The notes beneath the pieces were generated by a model. It did not search any database and was not told where the DNA came from. It worked only from the letters and a program-made list of their open reading frames with translations. 64,000 nucleotides of DNA from Dactylosporangium vinaceum (GTDB lineage: Bacteria > Actinomycetota > Actinomycetes > Mycobacteriales > Micromonosporaceae), in the NCBI RefSeq assembly GCF_019904175.1, contig NZ_CP061913.1, positions 620,001 to 684,000 of the forward strand. Reading direction: 5' to 3'. A program made the translations under genes and the position numbers. Each line of letters opens with the position of its first letter. Position 1 is the first letter of the stretch. Below are positions 43,977 through 52,343 of this stretch, in pieces.

Positions 43977-45731
43977 ATGGCGCAGTTCGTCGATTGGGAT
44001 CTGGCCGCAGCAACCGCCGCGGCGCTGGGCAAAAGTGGCCCCGCGGTGTCTTACGAGGAGGCGGCCGACGCCGTCAGCGATTTGCGTGAGCTGGCCGACG
44101 AGGCCACGGGTCACGTTTCGGAGTTCACCGGTCTCCAGGCCAAGGTGCTGGCCCCGCCGGTCCGGGTCGTCGACCGCCGCGACTGGGCGGCCACCAACAT
44201 CGCCGGGCTGCGCGAGGTCATCCAGCCGCTGGCCGAGCGACTCGCGGGCGGCAAGCCGCCGGGCGCCATCGTCGGGGCCATCGGCTCGCGGTTCACGGGC
44301 GTGCAGGCCGGGACGGTGCTCGCGTACCTGTCGGGCAAGGTCCTCGGGCAATACGAGGTGTTCTCGGCCGACCCCGGCCAGCTGCTGCTCGTCGCGCCGA
44401 ACATCGTCGAGGCCGAGCGCAAGCTGGGCGCCGACTCCCGCGACTTCCGCCTGTGGGTCTGCCTGCACGAGGTGACGCACCGGGTGCAGTTCACGGCCGT
44501 GCCGTGGATGCGCGGGCACTTCCTCGGCGAGGTCGGCGCGTTCGTCGACGCCTCGCAGCTCAACCAGGACCAGCTGGCCGAGCGCCTCCGCCGCGGCGTC
44601 ACCGCGATGGCCGACGTGGTCCGCAACCCCGACAGCCGCGTCTCCGTGCTCGACCTGGTCCAGACACCGGGGCAGAAGGCCGTCCTCGACCGCCTGACCG
44701 CGCTGATGACGGTCCTGGAGGGCCACGCCGAGTTCGTGATGGACGGTGTCGGCCCCGAGGTCATCCCGTCCGTCGAGGAAATCCGCGGCAAGTTCAACCG
44801 CCGCCGCGAGGCCGGCAACCCCATGGACCGCGTCCTGCGCAAGCTGCTCGGCGTCGACGTGAAGATGCGGCAGTACGCCGAGGGCCGCAAATTCGTCCAC
44901 GCCGTCGTCGAGCGCGTGGGCATGGACAGCTTCAACCGGATCTGGCAGTCGCCGCTCACCATCCCGCGCCTCAACGAGCTCTCCGACCCCGACGCGTGGA
45001 TCGTCCGCGTCCTCGGCGCGAGCGCCCTCTCCCGCTCGGCAGCGGTGGTCCCGCCGCCGGCCTCCATCGCCGCACCGCACATCGCCGAGCCGCCGGCCCC
45101 GATCGCGACGGTGCCCGAGCCGGTCGACGAGTCACCGGCGGAGGCGGGCGTCGCCGAGGCGTCCGACGTGGCGGGTCTGCCGGTCGCGGAGCCGACGCCT
45201 GATGCGGTGGCTCCTGCCCCATTTGTACTGCCGGAGCCGGCCGCCCCCACCGCGGAGCCCACCGCGTCCGCAGTGGTGCCCGAGCCCGTCGACTCGGCAC
45301 CCGGAGAGGCCGGCGTGGCCGAGGCGACAGCGGTGGCCGGGCTGACCGCCGAAGAGGTGGCCGCCACGGAGTCCGCCGCCGGGGCACCGGCCGACGTCTC
45401 CACCGAGCCCGCTGATGCGCCGGAGCCGATCGGGGCGTTCGAGCCCGGTGAGGCGATGGGTGTGGCCGAGGGCTCGGCCGGGGCGCAGGGCGTCGAGGTC
45501 GACCGGCTCGTCGGCGGCGGCTCGGACACGGAGCTCGACGGCGATTCGGCGCCGGCCTTCTCGCCCTCGTCCGTGGACTCCGACGTGGCCGCGGCCGCCG
45601 CCGCGACGACAGGTGCGACCGACAGCTCGAACCTGGACGTGAGCCCGGCCGAGGATGTGCCGGACGGGGGTCGGGGGAACGCTTCAGGCGCCGGGGATCA
45701 GGGGCCGGCTCGGCCGGTCGGCAGCGGCTGA
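43977..45731 (+). CDS. Zinc-dependent metalloprotease-like protein (DUF2342, F420-associated)
   Basis: A 584-aa protein. Residues 1-350 match the family TIGR03624 ('coenzyme F420 biosynthesis associated', Rv3626c-like): MAQFVDWDLAAATAAALGKSGP, SGKVLGQYEVFS, HEVTHRVQF (HExxH zinc motif) and EGHAEFVMDGVG with the third ligand. About 235 C-terminal residues are Ala/Pro/Glu/Val low complexity (PAEAGVAEASDVAG-like units repeated), absent from the usual ~350-aa proteins. A protease activity has not been shown for the family, to my knowledge. ATG 43977. Confidence 0.9.
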   Translation: MAQFVDWDLAAATAAALGKSGPAVSYEEAADAVSDLRELADEATGHVSEFTGLQAKVLAPPVRVVDRRDWAATNIAGLREVIQPLAERLAGGKPPGAIVGAIGSRFTGVQAGTVLAYLSGKVLGQYEVFSADPGQLLLVAPNIVEAERKLGADSRDFRLWVCLHEVTHRVQFTAVPWMRGHFLGEVGAFVDASQLNQDQLAERLRRGVTAMADVVRNPDSRVSVLDLVQTPGQKAVLDRLTALMTVLEGHAEFVMDGVGPEVIPSVEEIRGKFNRRREAGNPMDRVLRKLLGVDVKMRQYAEGRKFVHAVVERVGMDSFNRIWQSPLTIPRLNELSDPDAWIVRVLGASALSRSAAVVPPPASIAAPHIAEPPAPIATVPEPVDESPAEAGVAEASDVAGLPVAEPTPDAVAPAPFVLPEPAAPTAEPTASAVVPEPVDSAPGEAGVAEATAVAGLTAEEVAATESAAGAPADVSTEPADAPEPIGAFEPGEAMGVAEGSAGAQGVEVDRLVGGGSDTELDGDSAPAFSPSSVDSDVAAAAAATTGATDSSNLDVSPAEDVPDGGRGNASGAGDQGPARPVGSG

Positions 45732-45735
45732 TCGC

Positions 45736-46854
45736 GTGGGTGGGCCGGCGCCGGCGGTGGCCGCGGTACGCAACGCGGTCCGGCGCAGCCTGAGCGGCTT
45801 GCCCTCTTCGGGAGGAGAGGAGCCGGGCTCGGTATCAGCTCCGGGCTCCCGGCCGGGGGCGTTCGCGGATCAGCCGCGGGCGCTCGACCCGGCCTCGGCG
45901 AGGGTCGGTCCGGGCGAGACGCCGCCGGCCGGGAGTTCGGCCGCGGGTCTGCCCGCCGGGGGCACGGTGCTCGTCGCCTGCTCCGGCGGGGCGGACTCGC
46001 TGGCGCTGGCGGCGGCGACGCTGTTCGTGGCGCGGCGGATGGGGCTTCGCTGCGGGCTCGTCACCGTCGACCACGGGCTGCAGGAGGGCTCGGGCGAGCG
46101 GGCGGCCGAGCTGGGGGACTGGGCGGTGGAGCGCGGGTTCGCGCCCGTCCAGGTGCGCAGCGTGCGGGTCGGTGCGGCCGGGGGACCGGAGGCGGCGGCC
46201 CGGGAAGCGCGGTACGCGGCGCTCGAGGCGGCCGCTGTCGAGCACCGGGCGGCGATGGTGCTGCTGGGGCACACCCGCGACGACCAGGCCGAGACGGTGC
46301 TGCTCGCGCTGGCCCGGGGATCGGGGCCGCGCGGGCTGGCCGGGATGCCGCAGCGGCGGGTCCGCAACGGCGTCGTGTTCGTCCGGCCGCTGCTCGACGT
46401 CGGCCGGGCCGAGACCCGTGCGGCCTGCGCGGCCGAAGGACTCGTGGCCTGGGAGGACCCGCACAACGTCGACGCCTCCTACGCCCGCGCGCGCGTCCGG
46501 CCTATCGTCGCCGCGCTCGGCGCCGGGGTGGTCGCCAACCTGGCCCGCACCGCCCGCCTCGTCGGCGCCGACGCCGACTACCTGGACGGCCTGGCCGCCG
46601 ACGCCCTCGAGAAGGCGCTCAGCGACGGGGGCGGGCTGTCGGTCGTCGAGCTGGGCCGGATGGCCGGGCCGATCCGGACCCGGGTGCTGCACGCCTGGGC
46701 CCTGCGGCTCGGCGTGCCGGGCACGGACCTCGCCCTCCGGCACGTCGACGCGCTCGACGCGCTGATCGTCCGCTGGCACGGCCAGGGCGCGGTGGCACTG
46801 CCGGGCGGTCTCGCCGTGACCCGCACGGGCGGGCTCCTGCAGACCTGTCGCTGA
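45736..46854 (+). CDS. tilS: tRNA(Ile)-lysidine synthetase
   Basis: A 372-aa N-type ATP-pyrophosphatase converting C34 of the AUA-reading tRNA-Ile to lysidine. The PP-loop is VLVACSGGADSLAL (SGGxDS), with LVTVDHGLQEGS and LLGHTRDDQAETVLLALARG. GTG 45736 starts 5 bp after the upstream stop. The N-terminus has an extra Ser/Gly/Pro-rich leader of about 60 residues before the PP-loop, so the true start may be internal. In many actinobacteria tilS abuts hpt; here the ggt gene intervenes. Confidence 0.94.
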   Translation: MGGPAPAVAAVRNAVRRSLSGLPSSGGEEPGSVSAPGSRPGAFADQPRALDPASARVGPGETPPAGSSAAGLPAGGTVLVACSGGADSLALAAATLFVARRMGLRCGLVTVDHGLQEGSGERAAELGDWAVERGFAPVQVRSVRVGAAGGPEAAAREARYAALEAAAVEHRAAMVLLGHTRDDQAETVLLALARGSGPRGLAGMPQRRVRNGVVFVRPLLDVGRAETRAACAAEGLVAWEDPHNVDASYARARVRPIVAALGAGVVANLARTARLVGADADYLDGLAADALEKALSDGGGLSVVELGRMAGPIRTRVLHAWALRLGVPGTDLALRHVDALDALIVRWHGQGAVALPGGLAVTRTGGLLQTCR

Positions 46855-47104
46855 ACCCGCGCGGCTCGCCTGCCCGGCCGACCCGGGCTGCGGCGGCGAT
46901 CGTCGCTTGAACACCGCACCGCTGCCTTTTCGGGCTCGCGTCGCACCGTTCGTGATGCCGTCGGCCCGGCCAAGTGCGCCGGCCGTTGCGTCCGCCGGCG
47001 GCCCCCGCCGGACCCGCGAGGTGGTGGTGTGGGGTGTCGGCGGGGGCGGATCAGTGGTCCACTGCGTCTTGGACGGTGGGGACCGGCGGTGGAGGGTGGG
47101 GCAC

Positions 47105-48664
47105 GTGGAGTACGACATCCGGCGCTCTTCGGTTTTTGCTCCTCGCGGGGTGGTGGCGACAAGTCAGCAGCTGGCGGCCGGTGCGGGGCTGGCGGCTCTG
47201 CGGCGGGGCGGGAACGCGGTCGACGCGGCAATCGCGGCGGCTGTCGCGCTCACGGTGGTGCAGCCCGGGTCGAACGACATCGGTGGCGACCTCTTCGCGC
47301 TGATCTGGGACGGGGAGCGGCTGCACGGGCTGAACGCCTCCGGGCGGTCGCCGCGATTGCTGACGCGTGAGCTGGTGCTGGAGCGCTCCCCGGGTGCCAT
47401 GCCGGATCGGGGCTGGCTCTCCGTGACCGTGCCGGGAGCGCCGCGGGGATGGCGGGATCTGCACGCCCGGTTCGGGTCGCTGCCGTTCGCCGAGCTGTTC
47501 TCCGACGCGATCGAGTACGCCGAACGCGGGTACCCGGTGTCGCCGCGCACGGCCGCCGGGTGGCGGGTGGCCGCCGAGCAGGTCTATCCGGGGCTGGTGG
47601 GGGCGGAGTTCGCGGAGTGGGAGCGGGTGTTCACGTTCGGTGGGCGGGCGCCGCGAGCCGGGGAGCGCTGGGCGAATCCGGAGGCGGCGCGGACGCTGCG
47701 TCGGATCGCGGATACCGACAGTGACGACATGTACCGCGGGGAGACGGCGGCGGCCATCGTCGCCCACGCCGAGCGGACCGGCGGGCTGCTGCGGGCCGAC
47801 GACCTGGCCGGCCACGCCTCGGAGTGGGTGGAGCCGATCTCGGTGCGGTACCGCGGGCACGAGGTCTGGGAGCTGCCGCCCAACGGGCAGGGGATCGCGG
47901 CGCTCATCGCGCTCGGGGTCCTGGACGGCTACGAGATGTCGTCGCTGCACCAGCAGATCGAGGCGATGAAGCTGGGGTTCGCCGACGCGCGCGCGTTCGT
48001 GGCCGATCCCGAGGTCGGCGGGCCGGTCCGGGAGCTGCTCGAGCCCGGGTATCTGCGGGGACGGCGGGCGCTGATCGGGGAGCGGGCCGGGCGGTACGGG
48101 GCGGGGGAGCCGCAGCGGGGCGGGACCGTGTATTTGTGTACGGCCGACGCGGCCGGGCGGATGGTGAGCCTCATCCAGTCGAACTACATGGGGTTCGGGT
48201 CGTTCGTGGTGCCGCCCGGGACCGGGCTCGGGCTGCAGGACCGCGGGGCCGGGTTCGTGCTGGCCGAGGATCACCCGAACGTGGTCGGGCCGGGTAAGCG
48301 GCCGTTCCACACGATCATTCCGGCCTTTCTGACCAGGGGTGGCGAGCCCGTCGGGCCGTTCGGGGTGATGGGCGGGCACATGCAGCCACAGGGGCACGTC
48401 CAGGTGGTCCTGTCGACGGTGGACGGGCGGCTCGATCCGCAGGCGGCGCTCGACCGGCCGCGGTGGTACTGGGGGCGCGGGCTGGAGGTGCAGGTCGAGC
48501 CCGGCCTGGCCGGCTCCGTCGACGAGCTGCGACGGCGCGGTCACGCGGTGTCGGTCGCGGCCTCGCCGGAGGTCTTCGGCATGGGGCAGGCGATCTGGCG
48601 GACCACTCAGGGTTACGTCGCCGGCTCGGAGCCGCGGGCCGACGGGTACGCGGCCGGGTATTAA
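47105..48664 (+). CDS. Gamma-glutamyltransferase family (Ntn-hydrolase)
   Basis: A 519-aa protein from GTG 47105, preceded by GGAGGGTGGGG (the open frame extends upstream without homology). GGT features: APRGVVATSQQLAAGAGLAAL, GGNAVDAAIAAAVALTVVQP, NDIGGDLFALIWDG, the nucleophile region QRGGTVYLCTADAAGRMVSL with the autoprocessing Thr, and MGFGSFVVPPGTGLGLQDRG. No signal peptide is seen, so it is probably cytosolic. Actinomycetes use mycothiol rather than glutathione, so the substrate could be another gamma-glutamyl amide or a cephalosporin-acylase-like amide. It separates tilS and hpt. Confidence 0.9.
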   Translation: MEYDIRRSSVFAPRGVVATSQQLAAGAGLAALRRGGNAVDAAIAAAVALTVVQPGSNDIGGDLFALIWDGERLHGLNASGRSPRLLTRELVLERSPGAMPDRGWLSVTVPGAPRGWRDLHARFGSLPFAELFSDAIEYAERGYPVSPRTAAGWRVAAEQVYPGLVGAEFAEWERVFTFGGRAPRAGERWANPEAARTLRRIADTDSDDMYRGETAAAIVAHAERTGGLLRADDLAGHASEWVEPISVRYRGHEVWELPPNGQGIAALIALGVLDGYEMSSLHQQIEAMKLGFADARAFVADPEVGGPVRELLEPGYLRGRRALIGERAGRYGAGEPQRGGTVYLCTADAAGRMVSLIQSNYMGFGSFVVPPGTGLGLQDRGAGFVLAEDHPNVVGPGKRPFHTIIPAFLTRGGEPVGPFGVMGGHMQPQGHVQVVLSTVDGRLDPQAALDRPRWYWGRGLEVQVEPGLAGSVDELRRRGHAVSVAASPEVFGMGQAIWRTTQGYVAGSEPRADGYAAGY

Positions 48665-48748
48665 GTAGGCATTAAGCAGGGAGACCGGTCTCTCATCGGG
48701 GCCACCCCCCCCGTCGAATCGGGGCCGCCGATAGTGCAGGCTTGTCGC

Positions 48749-49324
48749 ATGGCCGACGGCACCACCTGGCATTCGTCCGACATCGACCACGTGATCGTCA
48801 GCGAGGAGCAGATCCGCGACAAGACTGCGGAGCTCGCCAAGCAGGTGGCGGCCGACCACGCCGACGCCGAGTCGGTCCTCCTCGTGGGCGTGCTCAAGGG
48901 CGCGGTCATGTTCATGGCGGACTTCGCGCGGGCGCTCGGGCGGGTCGGGCCGCCGGTGGAGCTCGAGTTCATGGCGGTTTCGTCATACGGGCAGGGGACT
49001 ACCTCGTCCGGGGTCGTTCGGATCCTCAAGGACCTGGACCGGGACATCGCCGGGCGGCACGTCATCGTCGTCGAGGACATCGTGGACTCGGGTCTGACAC
49101 TGTCGTGGCTGCTCAAGTACCTGGAGAGCCGCTCGGCCGCCCGGGTCGAGGTGGTGGCGCTGCTGCGCAAGCCCGACGCGCTCAAGGTGAACATCCCGGT
49201 GCGGTATGTCGGGTTCGACATCCCGAGCGAGTTCGTGGTCGGCTACGGGCTCGACTACGCGGAGCGGTACCGTGACCTGCCGTTCGTCGGGGTGCTCAAG
49301 CCGTCGGTGTACGGGCGGGGCTGA
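48749..49324 (+). CDS. hpt: Hypoxanthine phosphoribosyltransferase
   Basis: A 191-aa purine salvage enzyme. PRPP loop [16 protein letters not shown], pyrophosphate loop [15 protein letters not shown], and the purine-binding [19 protein letters not shown] 48749 ([16 protein letters not shown]) is preferred over GTG 48734. It lies 273 bp upstream of ftsH, in the conserved actinobacterial tilS-hpt-ftsH-folE order. Confidence 0.96.
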   Translation: MADGTTWHSSDIDHVIVSEEQIRDKTAELAKQVAADHADAESVLLVGVLKGAVMFMADFARALGRVGPPVELEFMAVSSYGQGTTSSGVVRILKDLDRDIAGRHVIVVEDIVDSGLTLSWLLKYLESRSAARVEVVALLRKPDALKVNIPVRYVGFDIPSEFVVGYGLDYAERYRDLPFVGVLKPSVYGRG

Positions 49325-49596
49325 GCCGCGGTCGCCGTGCGCGGCGCCGGCCCGGCCGGAGCGCCCACGGCCCGTCGCGCATAGTCGACTTTCCTGAGAG
49401 TCTGCTGAGAGCCTCTCCTCCGCGGCCGACGCCGATCCGCGACTGTCGGTGTCACGGTGTACCGTCAAATGGTCGCAAGCGTCAACTGAGCCCATACCTT
49501 GGCGGCGCTTTCGGCACCGCACCGGAAAAGTGGGTCCGGTGTGGTCGACGGCCTTACGGATGGAGGGGCCGGGCGCCGAGTGCGTCCGACGACAAC

Positions 49597-51597
49597 ATGG
49601 AACGTACCCGTTTGTTCCGCCGGCCGGTGGTCTGGATCCTTTTGGTGATCATCGGTGCCATCGTGCTCAGTTCCTTCTTCACATCCGGCCCGAGCTACAC
49701 CAAGGCGGACACGTCTCTGGTGCTCGACCAGCTCCGCAGCGGCAACGCGAGCAAGGCTGTGATCCAGGACAAGGAGCAGACGCTCAACCTCGATCTGAAG
49801 AACAAGATCAAGGTCAAGGGCACGGAGACCAACAAGATCCAGGGCCAGTTCTCCGCGCAGAGTGCTGACGAGCTGCAGAACGAGCTCAGCAACCTCAAGT
49901 CGCAGGAGAAGCTGGGCGACTTCAACGTCAACGTCACCCAGGACAACATCTTCATCAGCCTGCTGATCAACCTGCTGCCGATCGCGGTGCTCGTCGTCCT
50001 CCTGCTGCTGTTCATGTCGCAGATGCAGGGCGGCGGCTCCCGGGTGCTCAACTTCGGCAAGTCCAAGGCCAAGCTCATCTCCAAGGACACCCCGAAGACG
50101 ACGTTCGCGGACGTGGCCGGCTCGGACGAGGCCGTCGAGGAACTGCACGAGATCAAGGACTTCCTGCAGGCCCCGGCGAAGTACCAGGCGCTCGGCGCGA
50201 AGATCCCGAAGGGCGTGCTGCTCTACGGGCCGCCCGGAACCGGTAAGACGCTGCTCGCGCGGGCCGTGGCCGGCGAGGCGGGCGTCCCCTTCTACTCGAT
50301 CTCCGGCTCGGACTTCGTCGAGATGTTCGTCGGTGTCGGTGCCTCGCGTGTGCGTGACCTGTTCGAGCAGGCCAAGGCCAACGCGCCCGCCATCGTGTTC
50401 GTCGACGAGATCGACGCCGTCGGCCGCCACCGCGGCGCCGGCATGGGCGGCGGGCACGACGAGCGCGAGCAGACGCTCAACCAGCTGCTCGTCGAGATGG
50501 ACGGCTTCGACACCAAGGGCGGCGTGATCCTGATCGCGGCGACCAACCGGCCCGACATCCTCGACCCGGCACTGCTGCGCCCCGGCCGCTTCGACCGGCA
50601 GATCGCCGTCGACCGGCCCGACATGGAGGGCCGCAAGGCGATCCTCCGGGTCCACGCCAAGGGCAAGCCGTTCACCCCCGACGTCGACCTCGACTCGGTG
50701 GCCCGGCGCACGCCCGGCTTCACCGGTGCCGACCTGGCCAACGTGATCAACGAGTCGGCGCTGCTGGCCGCCCGCAACGACAAGCGGGCGATCACCAACG
50801 ACTACCTCGAAGAGGCGATCGACCGGGTCATCGCCGGCCCGGAGCGGCGCACCCGCGTGATGAGCGAGCACGAGAAGAAGGTCACCGCATACCACGAGGG
50901 CGGTCACGCGCTCGTCGCCTGGGCGCTGCCCCACTCAGCGCCGGTGCACAAGGTGACGATCCTGTCCCGCGGCCGCTCGCTCGGGCACACGCTGGTCCTG
51001 CCCACCGAGGACAAGTACACGCAGACCCGCTCCGAGATGATCGACACTCTGGCCTACGCGCTGGGTGGCCGGGCCGCCGAGGAGCTCGTCTTCCACGAGC
51101 CGACCACGGGCGCCGGCAACGACATCGAGAAGGCGACGGCGCTCGCCCGCTCGATGATCACCGAGTACGGCATGAGTGCCAAGCTCGGCGCGGTGAAGTA
51201 CGGCACCGGCGACGGTGAGCCGTTCCTGGGCCGCACGATGGGCCACGAGCGGGACTACTCCGAGAAGGTCGCGGCCGAGATCGACGGCGAGATGCGGGGC
51301 CTGATCGAGGTCGCGCACGACGAGGCGTGGGAGATCCTGGTCGAGTACCGCGATGTCCTCGACAACATCGTCGAGGAGCTCATGGAGAAGGAGACCATCT
51401 CCCAGGCCGACATGACCCGGATCTGCGCCCGCGTCGTCAAGCGCCCGCCGATGTCGCCGTTCAACGGCAACGGCCGGCGCCGCCGGGCGGCCGGTGACAG
51501 CGGGGCCAACGGCTCCGGGGTCACCTCCCCGGCCGGCCTCGGTGGCGACGACCACGTGCGCATCGGCGGTGGCGAGACCGCGGACGGCACGCACTGA
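49597..51597 (+). CDS. ftsH: ATP-dependent zinc metalloprotease FtsH
   Basis: A 666-aa membrane protease. Two TM helices ([18 protein letters not shown] and [18 protein letters not shown]) flank a ~90-residue exterior domain. The AAA module has Walker [12 protein letters not shown], Walker [12 protein letters not shown] and [23 protein letters not shown]; the protease has HEGGH zinc ligands. The tail is Gly/Asn/Asp-rich. It degrades misassembled membrane proteins. Its TGA overlaps the proposed CTG start of folE. Confidence 0.97.
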   Translation: MERTRLFRRPVVWILLVIIGAIVLSSFFTSGPSYTKADTSLVLDQLRSGNASKAVIQDKEQTLNLDLKNKIKVKGTETNKIQGQFSAQSADELQNELSNLKSQEKLGDFNVNVTQDNIFISLLINLLPIAVLVVLLLLFMSQMQGGGSRVLNFGKSKAKLISKDTPKTTFADVAGSDEAVEELHEIKDFLQAPAKYQALGAKIPKGVLLYGPPGTGKTLLARAVAGEAGVPFYSISGSDFVEMFVGVGASRVRDLFEQAKANAPAIVFVDEIDAVGRHRGAGMGGGHDEREQTLNQLLVEMDGFDTKGGVILIAATNRPDILDPALLRPGRFDRQIAVDRPDMEGRKAILRVHAKGKPFTPDVDLDSVARRTPGFTGADLANVINESALLAARNDKRAITNDYLEEAIDRVIAGPERRTRVMSEHEKKVTAYHEGGHALVAWALPHSAPVHKVTILSRGRSLGHTLVLPTEDKYTQTRSEMIDTLAYALGGRAAEELVFHEPTTGAGNDIEKATALARSMITEYGMSAKLGAVKYGTGDGEPFLGRTMGHERDYSEKVAAEIDGEMRGLIEVAHDEAWEILVEYRDVLDNIVEELMEKETISQADMTRICARVVKRPPMSPFNGNGRRRRAAGDSGANGSGVTSPAGLGGDDHVRIGGGETADGTH

Positions 51598-52289
51598 GCG
51601 AGTTCAGCGGCACCGAGCCCGACACCGATGACAACGGTGCCGGGCTCGTTGCCGACCGGGAGCTGGACCACGTCGCCGCCCGCCTCGTCAGCGGCAAGCT
51701 CGGCGGCGTCGAGGTCGAGCGCAACATCGACCTGAAGCGCATCGAGGACGCGGTCCGCGAGATCCTCATCGCCATCGGCGAGGACCCCGACCGCGACGGG
51801 CTGCGCAAGACGCCGGCCCGGGTCGCCCGCGCGTACGCCGAGCTGTTCGCCGGCCTGCGGGTCGACCCCGCGCAGGTGCTCAGCACGAGCTTCGAGGCCG
51901 ACCACGAGGAGCTCGTGCTCGTGCGCGACATCGAGGTCCAGTCGATGTGCGAGCACCACCTGCTGCCGTTCCACGGCGTCGCGCACATCGGCTACATCCC
52001 GGGCGCCGACGGCCGCATCACCGGCCTGTCCAAGCTGGCCCGGCTGGTCGAGGTGTACGCCCGCCGGCCGCAGGTCCAGGAGCGCCTCACGTCCCAGATC
52101 GCGGACCTGCTGATGAGCCGGCTCACGCCGCGCGGCGCCATCGTCGTGATCGAGTGCGAGCACATGTGCATGTCGATGCGCGGCATCCAGAAGGGCGGCT
52201 CCCGCACGATCACATCGGCGGTGCGCGGCATCCTTCGCGACGACGCCAAGTCCCGATCCGAGGCCATGGCGCTCATCATGCACAGTTAG
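51594..52289 (+). CDS. folE: GTP cyclohydrolase I (probable CTG start)
   Basis: A 231-aa enzyme making dihydroneopterin triphosphate for folate. Motifs: [40 protein letters not shown] (zinc Cys/His), [20 protein letters not shown] and [19 protein letters not shown]. The folE-like coding sequence continues upstream of the first ATG (51876, inside the conserved domain) back to the ftsH stop. In this frame there is no ATG, GTG or TTG before 51876; CTG 51594, overlapping the ftsH TGA as CTGA, is the likely start with translational coupling. It is normally followed by folP; here 11 kb intervene. Confidence 0.93.
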   Translation: MSEFSGTEPDTDDNGAGLVADRELDHVAARLVSGKLGGVEVERNIDLKRIEDAVREILIAIGEDPDRDGLRKTPARVARAYAELFAGLRVDPAQVLSTSFEADHEELVLVRDIEVQSMCEHHLLPFHGVAHIGYIPGADGRITGLSKLARLVEVYARRPQVQERLTSQIADLLMSRLTPRGAIVVIECEHMCMSMRGIQKGGSRTITSAVRGILRDDAKSRSEAMALIMHS

Positions 52290-52302
52290 ATTTCGCGGGT
52301 GT

Positions 52303-52335
52303 ACCCCCTGTGGCCGATCCCGGGCCGCAGGGGGT
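52303..52335. terminator. Bidirectional terminator after folE
   Basis: ACCCCCTGTGGCC (52303-52315) pairs with GGCCGCAGGGGGT (52323-52335), with one T-G position and a 7-nt loop, between converging folE and the gene at 52344. Confidence 0.8.
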
Positions 52336-52343
52336 TCGCTGTT

